From assembly GCA_963682025.1 (NCBI GenBank), contig OY821522.1, forward strand, positions 25,721,253 through 25,785,252: 64,000 bases of DNA, in the 5' to 3' direction. Both the position numbers and the translations under genes were made by a program. Below are positions 21,901 through 32,338 of this stretch, one piece after another. The notes under the pieces were generated by a model, which saw only the letters and a list, made by a program, of their open reading frames with translations, was not told the DNA's origin and made no database searches. Source of the DNA: Cordilura impudica. Lineage: Eukaryota; Arthropoda; Insecta; Diptera; Scathophagidae. How positions within the stretch are numbered: the first letter of the stretch is position 1; each line of letters opens with the position of its first letter.

Positions 21901-23000
21901 TTTTGTTTAGGTTTAGGAAAGGTAAGTAATTAATTAAATTAAAAGTTCAAGTTAATTTTTGTTGTTTCTTTAGGATTCTTCAAAATATGTCAGTGAATTC
22001 GTTAGTGCCATTTTCAATTGTGGTGGCACGTCCCTCCATTATACCCTTCCACAATTTATTTTTTGCTCGCTTCTTGTGGCCTATTCCTGTTGGATCGTTA
22101 ACTTAAAGATATTGCTGAGAATCTTCACAAACTTTCAATCTAGAACGCACTTGTGTAAAGAATTATATTGTGCGACAATATGTTATATCCTGGATTTCGA
22201 TTGCGAATGCTGTACCAGAAAATAATATGGTTATCTATTTGATATTATTGATGGATTTTTTATGATGTAAGATAAAACACAAGAAATATAATTGTGTGAA
22301 ACAACGCTGACACAGTTTATTAAATCGATTCGTAATGATTCCAGTTAAGTGCGCATGGAAGACACTATAAATATATTGTTAATACATGCGCAATCACCAA
22401 ATGAACTTATTAAGGTAATGCACTGACATTTTATTAAAAATTGTACCTAGAAACAAAGTAAATCTTCCTTGCAGCATTTTACACTAATCCTTATATCTAT
22501 CGTTCAGTCTGTTGCCATGGCATGGATATGGGAGTTTGTTTTAATATTTGAATGTTTTAATTTATGCCATTCTGGAATATAGTGTCTGGAATATGATGTT
22601 GATAATATGAAATGAAATTAGTTTCTTCAAAAGAACAAAGATCTCAGAATATAGAACAAATTGATTTATGGAGGTATTATCACTATATCTCACACACCGT
22701 TCTGTACAAACAAAGGTAGCAGTATTTGAATGGATAGATCATTTACTCATCAATTTTCGAAATGAATTGTATCAGGGTTGGCCGAAATTGTTAATTCACA
22801 ACACTCAAGAGGTAAACTTTAATATAAATTGTTGATATACAAGTGTTATAATAAATTGTTTTCTTTAAGAAACTACTGATTGCACTAAGGCCCATTACCG
22901 GAAATTTCGATTGAGTTTAGTCAATTTATTCATTGCTAAGTTATGTGCTTTGAGGGATGTTTCGAGTGAAAAGTCAGCAAAGTTGTTTAAATATCTGTAT
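21900..23000 (+). pseudogene. Remnant of an unidentified intron-containing gene
   Basis: Three putative introns on the same strand: GTAAGT...TTTCTTTAG (21922-21973, 52 bp), GTAATG...CTTGCAG (22415-22474, 60 bp) and GTAAAC...CTTTAAG (22812-22869, 58 bp). Sequence between them reads protein-like in short runs, e.g. TINILLIHAQSPNELIK before and HFTLILISIVQSVAMAWIWE after the 60-bp intron, and KFRLSLVNLFIAKLCALRDV after the last. Stops and frame changes occur inside the exons. The leucine-rich helical character suggests an all-alpha host protein, but I cannot name it. Retained introns argue against a processed copy. Confidence 0.45.
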
Positions 23001-23159
23001 TAAGTTAAGCGTATTGTCCTGTTTCAACATTGGCTCAAGGTTATCAACGTTTCGGAATTGGTGATATTGTTGTGTTTTTAATATTTTAATGTTTAATATT
23101 TATTTCTAATTTTGAATTTTTTTGATTTTTAATACAATAAATAAATAAATAAAAAATAA
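23001..23159. other. AT-rich boundary segment
   Basis: It ends in a short AAAT repeat near 23138-23158, next to the probable 3' end of the R1-clade LINE, which reads on the minus strand and so would end here in a TTTA-type tail. Confidence 0.4.
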
Positions 23160-23689
23160 TAAGTCGTGTTTCATTATAATCAAGCGTGTCCGGTCAATGA
23201 TGATGTATATATTCATCAAGTGTGACCGCTCAACGATGATGGATGTGTCCATTTGCATTTGGGCAACAAATCCCACTCCTTGGTGGGGAGTCGAGGCCTA
23301 CCTTACACACCTCTGCTGTTCTAGGGTCACAGCACCCGGTTGAATGCAACCACATCCACATCGAGCTATGCTCTCCCCGTGATTTGGGTATAAACCACAG
23401 CCACCACGATACTCCCCAAGGGGCCGTACCGCAAGTCAGCTGGAATCAAAGATTCCAGGGGCTCTGACTTCCCGTGGTACCAGATATATATATAAATATA
23501 TAGCCTCCGGTCAGACTTCGTAGCAAAGCTACTAACAGTATGGCTCCAAACAGCTATGGACTGGTGGCCATTCGAAGGCCTTAGTCCCACCCCTGTGGGT
23601 GGGTGTATAGGTACACAACTAAGGTCTTCTAGAAGGTCTTGGGTACACACGCATGTGTACATCCTGTGGATGTAAACATACGTGTGCGA
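23160..23689 (-). other. R1-clade LINE 3' UTR
   Basis: Non-coding in both strands; the 23243-23467 and 23366-23662 frames lack motifs. A direct repeat of about 38 bp occurs at 23180-23245 (TCAAGCGTGTCCGGTCAATG and TCAAGTGTGACCGCTCAACG), near the presumed 3' end. Confidence 0.5.
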
Positions 23690-24536
23690 TCAAACCCTTC
23701 TTAAACGTCTTCTTTTGAAGACTTCACACGCAAACTCATTCATACAACGCACTCTCTCATCACTCACAAGCACACTACTGACATCACAACCATCGTCCGT
23801 CAATACGACACCTAGAGAATCTAGGTCCCGTATGTCCGAGTAGAACGTGCATATGCACAAAATATGAAACCAGTCCTCGGTAAAAGGTCCACAGTCACAC
23901 TCAGGCGTATTAGCCAAAGCTATTTTATACAAAAATGCATTAAACGACCCGTGGCCCGTAAGCAAAAAGCCCGTACTCAGGCTAAAGCCAAAGGCTGGAC
24001 GTTTCGCCACTAACGTCACATCGTGAATGAAGGAGTATGTAACCCGTCCATTGTCACTTCTGTCCCATCTATCTTGCCATCTGGAGACAACACACTCATT
24101 TAAGAGTGCCTTGCACTCCGTCCAGCTCCTACCACTAACGTCATCGTTAGTCACCCAATCGTCCTGCAACAATGGCTGTCCCTTCCTGACCCAGTAGGCA
24201 ATACTTTTACGTATCACCTCCAAGTCAAGAGGGGCTACACCTACCAACACCTGTAAGGCCTCCGTGGAGACCGTACGACAACATGGCACACAAGCGAGCA
24301 AGACTACCCGTTGACACGACATGATTTTCAGCTTTCCTCTGGCAGTCGTGACCACGCTGGACCACACCGAGGAGCCATATGTTGCGCAGGCAACAAACAG
24401 TCCACGGTAAATGCCTGCTGAGGCCCCAGTCATTCCTAAGAATGCGCCGGACACATCCCACCACACCAGTCAATTTCGTCTTGACACGCTCGAGATGAAC
24501 AAAGAAGTTCATACGCTCACGCATTGTTATCCCCAA
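23690..24536 (-). pseudogene. R1-clade LINE ORF2 C-terminal domain
   Basis: Two overlapping frames (24536-24225 and 24466-23690). The second reads SFIHDVTLVAKRPAFGFSLS, LLTGHGSFNAFLYKIAL, then CDCG and EDWFHILCICTFY. The GHG-F-N-FL plus Cys-x-Cys and His-x3-Cys pattern is the zinc-binding C-terminal motif of R1-type ORF2 proteins. It ends in a run of Arg with a normal stop. A frameshift near 24450 joins the frames. Confidence 0.78.
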
Positions 24537-24658
24537 GTACTTGACCTCAGTTGCATACTAAAGGCTAACGCCATTTGCCCTAACAGTTGGAGGTTGATTT
24601 AGCGATAACCTGCCCTTGAGCAATATCATCACAGTTTTGTCCATTGCTACATCTACTC

Positions 24659-25495
24659 CTACTTGTCTACTCCAATCGCAGACAATCTGCATGGCTTCCT
24701 CCCCCTTCTCTCCAGCTCAGCACGAGACTGGTCTTCGATAAAGACGAGCAAGTCATCCGCATATGCGCACACATTGTATGCAACCATCAGCCTCCGCAAA
24801 AGAGGATCCATCATTAGATTCCAAATAAATGGACCACAGATGGATCCCAGCGGACAACCTCTGACCACCTCAATGCACACGGACTCGTTCACACCAGCGA
24901 CGCAAGCCCGCCTGCCAGAGAAGTAGCTTTTCCATAACTCCAAATCTAAGCAGCCGACCTCTCGTAGCCTCGCTAGAACGCCTTCCCATAACAGGAAGTC
25001 GAACGCACCCTTGAAATCAATAAAGAGTCCAAGAACATATCCTGCCTCTGTCCTACCGACACACGTTTTAACGTGATGCCAGGCGTCATCTACACTCCTA
25101 CCACTTTTAAAGCCAAATTGCCACTCGCATGTGCCCTGGTCGATCCTCTCCTGAAGCCTTTTCACCATAATCCTTTCCAATACTTTTCCAAGCACCGGAA
25201 GCAGACTGATGCCCCTACAGGAGCGAGGATTGCTCCTGATCCTATCGGGTGACTTAAACAAAACAACGACACGGGCTATCTTCCACGGATGTGGAAAATA
25301 CCCCTCTGATACACACTTTTCATAGATTGCCAACAAGTACTCTAACTCAGTTCTGTCCAACGGAGGAGGGGGATCCACCCCCTGAAAAGGAAGATGGATA
25401 GGACCCTCCACCCTTGGAAAGAACTCGCCCAGCAGAAAGCGTATGCATGCCCCCCATGATGGCAATATTTCATTACCAACACGTAGGCCAGACAC
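24659..25495 (-). pseudogene. R1-clade LINE reverse transcriptase
   Basis: In order: VVVLFKSPDRIRSNPRSCRG, LLPVLGKVLERIMVKRL, WQFGFKSGRSVDDAW, motif A LFIDFKGAFD, motif B GCPLGSICGPFIWNL, motif C AYADDLLVF. The catalytic Asp in motif A and the YADD pair are present, while motif B has GCPLGSIC where the family has a GxPQGS-type sequence. The thumb and following part are lost to a frameshift after 24659. The domain copies LINE RNA at the nicked target. Confidence 0.85.
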
Positions 25496-26030
25496 ATCGG
25501 TCCGCTGACCCCTACCTCTACAGAGCTTATAGACTCTGCCCCATGGGTCGTCCCTGTTGTCCCGTACTATGCTCTCCAGTCATCCTCCTTCACTTTCACG
25601 ATACGGTCCTTATAGGCACGTAGCTGTGTTGCGTAGTTCGTCGCACGCAGTAGCACATCATCTGCGTTGGTTCGCCTGGCTCTCTGGAATCGATTCCTGA
25701 GCTGCCGGATGGTCCTCCGCATTTCTGTTAACTCCCGCATCCACCATTTAACCCTTCCGGGGATTATCCTAGAACATCTCCCAAGAAGGGCGTCATTGGT
25801 GTTTATCGTCCAATCGTTCAGCTTACCTATCTGTCCATCTGTAGTCAGACCCTGAAATCCCCAATGGAGACCTCAGAGGCCGCCTCTCTAATGCACGAAC
25901 CATAGAAATCCCAATTAATTGGGAGTCTACGCCACCGCATCACATCCGAGACCTCTACAGGGGCGGGTGAGTAATGGAGCACAATCCGTATTGGATTATG
26001 ATCACTCACCCCCCAATCGTCCTTAACGTC
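25496..26030 (-). pseudogene. R1-clade LINE ORF2 region between endonuclease and RT
   Basis: GC-rich sequence between the endonuclease and RT frames, expected to encode the linker. On the minus strand it is broken by stops, and the plus-strand frames at 25414-25623 and 25667-25855 are shadows. Confidence 0.5.
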
Positions 26031-26581
26031 TCAGTCGCAGCGAAAACGCCGCAGCACGACGTCATTTACGGCTGTTACGTCAATATCACTCACACCATTA
26101 GGACCGGAAAACGTATATAAATCAGAGGGCTGATTTAACGCACTTACACCCCGATTAACCATCCAGTCACTTAACATCTCACCCCGATGGTGGTTCTGAT
26201 ATCGAGACGAATGCCGGGATAACTTACTGAACCACATGGGAGAGGATGCGTTCGCGTCCATATCTAGGATAATCGGGTTGCTACTCGCTAGTAGTAGCAC
26301 CGTATCCATATACGAGATATACGGCTCTAATGGGCTGCTGAACTGACAGTATATGCTTGCCAGGAAGATTTTTCTTCGACCAAGGCACATACCCCCAGTT
26401 CGTCAGCAGATAACACAATACACTCTGCCTTGACCCTAGAACAAGGAAATACCGTCATAAATGAGGGTAGACCCCTTACATAACCATCGGTTGAGTAAGG
26501 TTCCTGAACCAGGGCAAATCCGCTCTTCATGGCAACCATCCTTTCGCCCAATTCACACATACTGGCATAAGAGCCTGGCAA
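26031..26581 (-). pseudogene. R1-clade LINE AP endonuclease
   Basis: Two frames. The first has MVAMKSGFALVQEPYS, where QEPY carries the metal-binding Glu. The second has IFLASIYCQFSSPLEPYI, then LDMDANASSPMWFSK with the catalytic Asp/Asn, GEMLSDWM, and SDIDVTAVND. A frameshift in 26390-26330 separates them. In R1-clade LINEs this nuclease sets target specificity; whether specificity was for 28S or another site cannot be seen. Confidence 0.82.
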
Positions 26582-26599
26582 TTATATTGAATAATTGTC

Positions 26600-27629
26600 A
26601 TAGACATTCTAATGCCTTGCCCTAGCCCTCGCGACTAACATGCTGTACGTGAGACAGTCGTCGGTCATCATAAGATGATTCGACGGCAAGCCTTTGAACG
26701 CACAGTTCCTACAGTGCGGCAGATTTTCGCAACGATGTACGACGTGACCGGTCTATCCGCACTGACGACAGAATTCACCTTTGCTACGACAATCCCTAAC
26801 CATATGGTCAAACCCAAGACAACGGTAGCAGCTAGGGATAAGCTTATGGCGTCTCACGCGGAACCTAAACCACTTAACTTAGCAGCCTCCGGCACTCAGA
26901 AGGGATTCCATGGCATTGCCATCACCATCCAGAGTAACGTCGACAGCTCAGCCAGAGCGCGCGCTCCACCGTCGACTCACGAGCCGTACCCCCTTCTTAA
27001 AGGCTTCTAAGGTCATCCGTTCCTTCAAGTTCAGCTCGTAGAGAGCACCCATGAATTCTTCAGGGTGATCTCGGAGTGAACCCTCTGGACGACCACCCTA
27101 GTACCCTCCCTATCGTTGACCGTCACTTCCAGTCCATGTTCCGAAAATTTAGGATTCCGGACGATCCTTTCCCGCTCCGCGACTGAGGGGGTGCGAATGA
27201 CCGCCCCACCGCTACGAACCGCCTTAACCGCGTGAACTCTGACCCCGAGCGTGGGACCTACTTCGTTCACAACCTTCTTAACAATTTCCTCAGACTTAGC
27301 CGCCGTCTTGCTTCGCACAACCACCGGCCAGGTCTCGACTGGTTTCGATGCAGGGCAACTACTGGCGCTTTCTGGCACATGGGCTGAACAGGCGAGGATT
27401 TATCCAGCCGGGATACTCGGACACTTGGCGTAGCGCCCCCAGCATCTAGGGCGTCCAAACGACCCCTCAGACGTTCATTGTCCCCTACCAACGTCATCAA
27501 CAGTTCTTCTAGCCGACCCACTTGATTTATGATCCGCCTCGCCGTTTCGACCTCAACACGACCGTCCAAAACTATGTCGTTCAACTCCGAAGAGCCCGTT
27601 CGAAGAAAATTATTTTGGACAAACAACAT
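26600..27629 (-). pseudogene. R1-clade LINE ORF1 with CCHC knuckles
   Basis: The 27629 frame has a leucine-rich heptad-like stretch (VGRLEELLMTLVGDNERLRG). The overlapping 27378 frame has WPVVVRSKT and GGAVIRTPSVAERERIV, the gag-like core of R1-type ORF1. Further down, in a third frame, CYRCLGFDHMVRDC is a complete CCHC knuckle. The next, CRQCG then TGHVVHRC, has an in-frame TAG after CRQCG, followed by CRNC. The protein binds element RNA. The plus-strand frames here are shadows. Confidence 0.75.
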
Positions 27630-27649
27630 TGAAAATGAAGAACTTTTTC

Positions 27650-28369
27650 CAGCACATAAAATATAAATACAACATCAACACACACCTCAGACTAAAACAA
27701 TATTGCAATGACAACAATAAATTGGCTAAACAATCAGAAAGGCTGCAGTTTCTACTATAATGCAAGAAATTCAGTGCTATTCCCGCACACTTAAAGCACA
27801 GTACAAAGGTCACAAACTTATTCAAACAACCAAAAATAAAAAACAAGCAGAAAAATAGAAAAAACATTACACGAGAGGATATTAAAACTAGAAATAAAAG
27901 CAACAATAATAACAATACAAAAACTAAAGAAGAATATGAAACATAATACAAAAGCAATAGAAACTGAACTTGACAACGTCGAATCAAAAACGTTTTTTGA
28001 AGCTCAAAAGAATGTTCATAGTAAAATAAGACGAACAACAAAAACAACACATTTAGACAAGCTGAACAGAATGATAAGAGAATTATTAAATGATTTTGGG
28101 TTTATTTACAATGAAGATTGGTTCCACAATACAACAAATATACAATTCCCAGAGCAATGCAAATGGCTTTTGTCGCTCGGAGAAAAATTTGCAATACCAA
28201 TAAATAAAGAAAATTTTTCACCAATTAAAATTATAGCGGACATCGAACAAGCAATCCTCTCACTTGAGACAGATAGAGAAAGAGAAGTGGCGAGAGTAAG
28301 AACCAGCAACAGAGTTTCCACTTACAAAAATATAATAGCAACAGAGTTTCCACTTACAAAAATATAATA
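27650..28369 (+). pseudogene. Penelope-like element N-terminal region
   Basis: The clear frame is 27936-28367, with LDKLNRMIRELLNDFGFIYN, WLLSLGEKFAIPINKENFSP and a helix leading to ARVRTSNRVSTYKNI. The LGEKF-P segment is typical of the region before the RT in Penelope elements. Sequence back to about 27650 continues protein-like with stops. A 32-bp tandem duplication at about 28306-28369 ends the frame prematurely. Confidence 0.7.
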
Positions 28370-28402
28370 AGAAATTCGGAAAAGGAAAAATTCATATTAG
28401 CA

Positions 28403-29823
28403 GTGTACAAAAATACAATGGCATTTTTAAAGAAAAATAAAGACATTATTGTCGTTACAAAAGCAGATAAAGGAAACAAAACTGTGATACTTTACAAAGA
28501 AGACTATATGACAAAAATGAATCAACTACTGGATGACAAAAATACATATAAGACGATGAGAGAGGATCCTACACGAAAATTACAAACTGAAAATAACAAC
28601 ATAATCAACGATTTACATAAATCAAAATTCATAAATACACGGGAAAAAAACCAACTTCATAGTTCAGCAGCCCAAGCACCAAAATTATACGGACTTCCAA
28701 AAATACACAAGGATGGTACACCATTAAGGCCAATATCGGCGTCGCAGAAGGTCCCATGTTACAATTTAGCAAAGTATATAGAAAAGATTTTACAAAATAT
28801 GGTCTCCGATGAATACAATATTAAACATGCCTACCAACTAAAAGAAAAACTTTCCAACATCACACTAGACGATAACAAGGTTTTTATATCTTATGATGTT
28901 ATTGCGCTTTTCACCAACATTCCAATATACACGGCGATAAATATAATTATGAAAAAGTGGGACATTATAAAGGAAAAAACGAACATTCCAAAAACACAAT
29001 TCCTTAAAATATTACAATTTTGTCTAAAAGACAATAATTATTTCAAATTCGAAGATAAAATATACAATCAAACTTTTGGCATGCCTATGGGAAACCCACT
29101 ATCACCAACAATTGCAAATATAGTATTAGATGATCTGCTAAATGAAACTTAAAAAGCAATTATAAAAAAAAAAAACATAGAAGTAAAAATAATATTAAAA
29201 TACGTAGATGACTTTTTCGCTATAATTAAAAAAGATGACAACACAAAAATTCTAGAACTTCTCAACAGATATCACAACAAACTTAAATTCACTTCGGAAA
29301 TGGAGAAAAATAATCATTTACCATTCTTAGACGTAAAACTTCACCGAAAAGACAACAAAATTGCTTTTGACTGGTACAAAAAACATTTAGCTTCAGGGCG
29401 AATTATCAACTTCCATTCCACACAACCTAAGAAAATGGTTGTTAACACTGCCAACAACTTTATAGGAAAAATTTTAACAATCAGCGATCCTGAGTTTAAG
29501 AGTTTAAAAATGAAAGCGATCATACCAAACACAAACACACAATTTGCCCACAAATCAAACACCACACTGCGAACTCTTTTCTCCAACACAAAAGGGAAAA
29601 CAGCGAAAATGGAACAGAGCAGCGTTGTGTATCAAATTTCGTGTAAGGGGAATGAAGAAAACGGGGAGCAGTGTAATATATTTTATATTGGACAAACAAA
29701 AAGAACATTAAACACACGGATAGCAGAGCACGAAGCTGATATAAAGAGAAAAAACAAACAACAGGATTGGCACAACACATGTATGAGAAAAACCACAGAG
29801 CAGATTTCAGCAACATAAAAATT
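28403..29823 (+). pseudogene. Penelope-like reverse transcriptase and GIY-YIG nuclease
   Basis: RT: IIVVTKADKGNKTVILYKED, PKLYGLPKIHKDGTPLRPI, motif A FISYDVIALFTNIPI, motif B FGMPMGNPLSPTIANI. A TAA (29150-29152) comes before motif C, which stays in frame as KYVDDFFAI (29201-29212). The tail holds PFLDVKLHR. From 29620, VVYQISCKG and FYIGQTKRTLNTRIAEHEAD give the GIY-YIG endonuclease with its Tyr, Arg and His positions. A frameshift near 29762 moves the C-terminus to the 29767-29955 frame, where HMYEKNHRADF and ERRENKRLTLESLRI continue the family's end. Confidence 0.85.
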
Positions 29824-30130
29824 TTAGATATTGAGAGGAGGGAAAATAAAAGACTGACGTTGGAAAGCCTTAGGATACAACAAAAAGGAGAGTTTTCTAT
29901 GAACACAAAAGAAGATAAAAACGACACAAATTCTGTTTATACTTTAGTATTGTAGCAACTGTGATATTAGTGTAGTAATTATTTGTGCAAGTTTTATTTA
30001 TTATTATATATTTTTTTAATTTTACAACTTTGACAACCGCCTTTTGGGATATTTATTTAATTAATACTGGACGACCATTTCCGATGTCAATTATAATTGT
30101 TAAAAAACTTCCAAAATAATAAAAAATTAA

Positions 30131-30170
30131 CCCTGAAGAAGTCGGCATAGACCGACGAAACGTTGGGAAA
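30131..30170 (+). ncRNA. Hammerhead-ribozyme-like motif of the Penelope element
   Basis: CTGAAGA (30133-30139) matches the CUGANGA core. A 5-bp stem GTCGG/CCGAC with loop CATAGA follows, then GAAA (30157-30160). Penelope-like elements are known to carry type I hammerheads with a minimal helix III. The helix III candidate (GTT/AAC) is weak and I cannot place a clean NUH cleavage site, so activity is unproven. Confidence 0.6.
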
Positions 30171-30249
30171 CATGAAATAAACTTCGTTTTATTTGCATAT
30201 TCAAAATCGACCAGTAAGCTCGAAACAACAATAAATACTTAAAAAATTT

Positions 30250-31776
30250 TTTTATTTCATACTATTTAGAAGAAAAAGCCTACAATATAATTTGTGTTTA
30301 TGAAAAAATTACCAAAAATTTGTAATTAAACTCTTATCAAACAGTTTAAGACCAGTAGAATTGACAATGTGTAGATTAGATTAAAAAAATATGAAAAGAA
30401 ATTTATTTACAAAAGTCCGTAAAATAAATTTTTTTTATATATTACGAAAAAAGGAGTTAAGAAACATTGCAGTGCTATGAATTTATTTCGTTCGTAAACT
30501 TTTAAGACTGCGCCAAAAAAATTGTTAAAATAAAAGAAACTTTCATATAATTTTTTTTGTAATATGTCGCACGGTTTTTTCTCTGTCGATTTAAATATTC
30601 AATTATTATACAGAAACAGGATTGCCGGATACCTGATTTTGAATTATTTTTTGACACTATCAATGTACTATCAATCAGAACAAAAAGAGCTATGGGTGGT
30701 GAAAATTTGGAACTGATTGGGGTCTCACCCATAAAGCTAACTTAAGTGAAAATTTTTTTTAATAGATTGAACTTTTGACCTCCACTGTCTATTTTTTAAG
30801 CCTTTGGAGTCTCAATAAAAATAAAGCTGATGAAAAAACCAATTGTACGTTTCTTTAAAAATTATATTTAATGTCAATTATATTTACACACCTGTTTCTT
30901 TAAATGTTGCTAAAATATCTTGAATATATTTTTATTTTTGGTATGGATTTTCTTATACGACTAGCACTATAACTGAACTTTCGTTAAATAACTTTAGATC
31001 AGAATTAAATTCAATTTGTTCTACTGAAATATATTCATACATTCTCACAACGTAAGAAAAGTAGTGTCAACTTTTTCGAAACTGTAAATAGCAATTACAT
31101 TAATTACGAAAACTAAACAGCTAGAAACAATAAATGTAACATATTGCTTTCTAAGTGTCATAAAGTTTACAAATATAAATATTTAGTGCTATTTTATAGA
31201 AAAAAGTGTTGCTTTTTCACTTATATTCTGCTTTTGGTTATAATCATATATATTGTTTGTTTGTAAATATGAAGTGTTACCTTTTAGGGAACATTTTGAA
31301 GAATGGATAGAATCGTGTTCGTTTTTGAAGTAAAATAACTAATTGTAAAACTTTTTATATATATTCCATACATATTAATGTCTACAATCGGAATAGATTT
31401 TTCGAGCTTTAAATTTCTTTACAAAGTTTGAGAAAAACATTGAACAAATAATTATATAATAAAATTAAATTTTTTATATATTTATGTATATTTCATATGT
31501 GTATATTACATATATTTGCAAAGTCAAATGTAATATTTGTTTGGTCATGTTTCAATTAATATATACATTCATATTGGATTTATATCCAACCTAGTTAAAC
31601 CCACATAAGCTGTTCCAAAAATGTGCAAATACATAAAAATAATTTGAGGCCTAATAGCTCCGTTTCATTTATTTAATATAAGTTAATATTTAGTATTTTC
31701 AAATCAATTCCTTCAATTTTTGATTCAAGTGATTTGGTAAACTAATAAAAATTTGGAAGGTATGAAAATACATACA
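30250..31776. repeat. Left flank of provirus copy 1, duplicated at 37380-39054
   Basis: Nearly identical, in order, to 37380-39054, differing by scattered bases and a local duplication of about 144 bp present only in the second copy. It ends in TACA (31773-31776) before the LTR, as does the second copy. No gene is visible; the small minus-strand frame near 30502 is unsupported. It is pre-insertion host DNA that was copied together with the provirus end. Confidence 0.85.
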
Positions 31777-32306
31777 AATTAAATTCCTTGATGAATTTTT
31801 GTTTAAAAAAATTAATTGTTGTGCGCTGATGGCGACACAACAACCGTCTTTATTGGTAATTCAAAATTAAAAGCGATGATTTTCTTAAAACTACCCTAAT
31901 TTATAATAACAGGTTTGCTGATCACGCCATTCAGGTATTTTGTTGTCATTCTGCCGCTCGTGCAATGCTGTTCAATGTTGTTGGTGTGAATTTACTACCT
32001 TGCAGAATTTCTGTGTTGACCATTGGCACGTGCAATGGTATTATTGTAATATGAGCTTCTTTATTCGTTGGCATGTGCAATGCCGTTCAATATTGTTGGT
32101 GGGAAAATACTACCTTGCAGAATTACTGTATTTTGGTAATCGCGCTGGATGGCGCGTGCAACGGTATTGTTGTGAAATAACTGTTTGTTGGTTTTACAGA
32201 AGACGCAACGTCACCTTGAGAACTAATTTTGGTATTTTTTATGTGTGTTGTTGTTGTCAGCGAAATATTTATTTTAAATGTATTTTAAATGTATTTTGTG
32301 TTAACT
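31777..32306 (-). repeat. Errantivirus LTR, copy 1 (530 bp)
   Basis: Read on the minus strand it starts AGTTAACACAAAATAC and ends AATT. AGTTAAC start and AATT end are typical of gypsy-type errantiviruses. A polypurine tract, AAGGAGGGAGG on the minus strand, adjoins its inner edge at 32307-32317. It is the longest of the three LTRs here; it has a 47-bp block missing from the copy 2 3' LTR and a 13-bp local duplication (ATTTTAAATGT repeated). Confidence 0.88.
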
Positions 32307-32338
32307 CCTCCCTCCTTAAATGCAATCGTCCCGATTGC

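Larger units (their letters stand above)
23160..27640 (-). mobile_element. R1-clade LINE, decayed
   Basis: GC-richer than its surroundings. In minus-strand order: ORF1 with a gag-like core and CCHC knuckles (27629-26600), AP endonuclease (26581-26031), reverse transcriptase (25495-24659) and a C-terminal domain with TGHGSFNAFLY (24536-23690), then about 500 bp of 3' UTR. Endonuclease with DANASSPMW and the RT C-terminus are typical of the R1/TRAS/Waldo group. Several frameshifts and stops. No 28S rDNA is seen at either side, so it is outside the classical R1 site or truncated. Confidence 0.82.
27650..30240 (+). mobile_element. Penelope-like retroelement with GIY-YIG nuclease, decayed
   Basis: N-terminal region, reverse transcriptase with motif C YVDD, then a GIY-YIG endonuclease and a downstream hammerhead-like motif define a Penelope-like element (Penelope/Poseidon type). 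One 32-bp tandem duplication, one TAA and one frameshift break the single long ORF. The 3' limit is taken where the duplicated errantivirus flank begins (about 30250). Confidence 0.85.

Noticed and set aside
26675..27010. 111-codon plus-strand frame
   Set aside because: Antisense shadow of the CCHC knuckles in the R1-clade ORF1.
27236..27433. R1-clade ORF1 as a bacterial or host gene because of its high G+C
   Set aside because: The gag-like core, CCHC knuckles and downstream endonuclease and RT explain it as a LINE.
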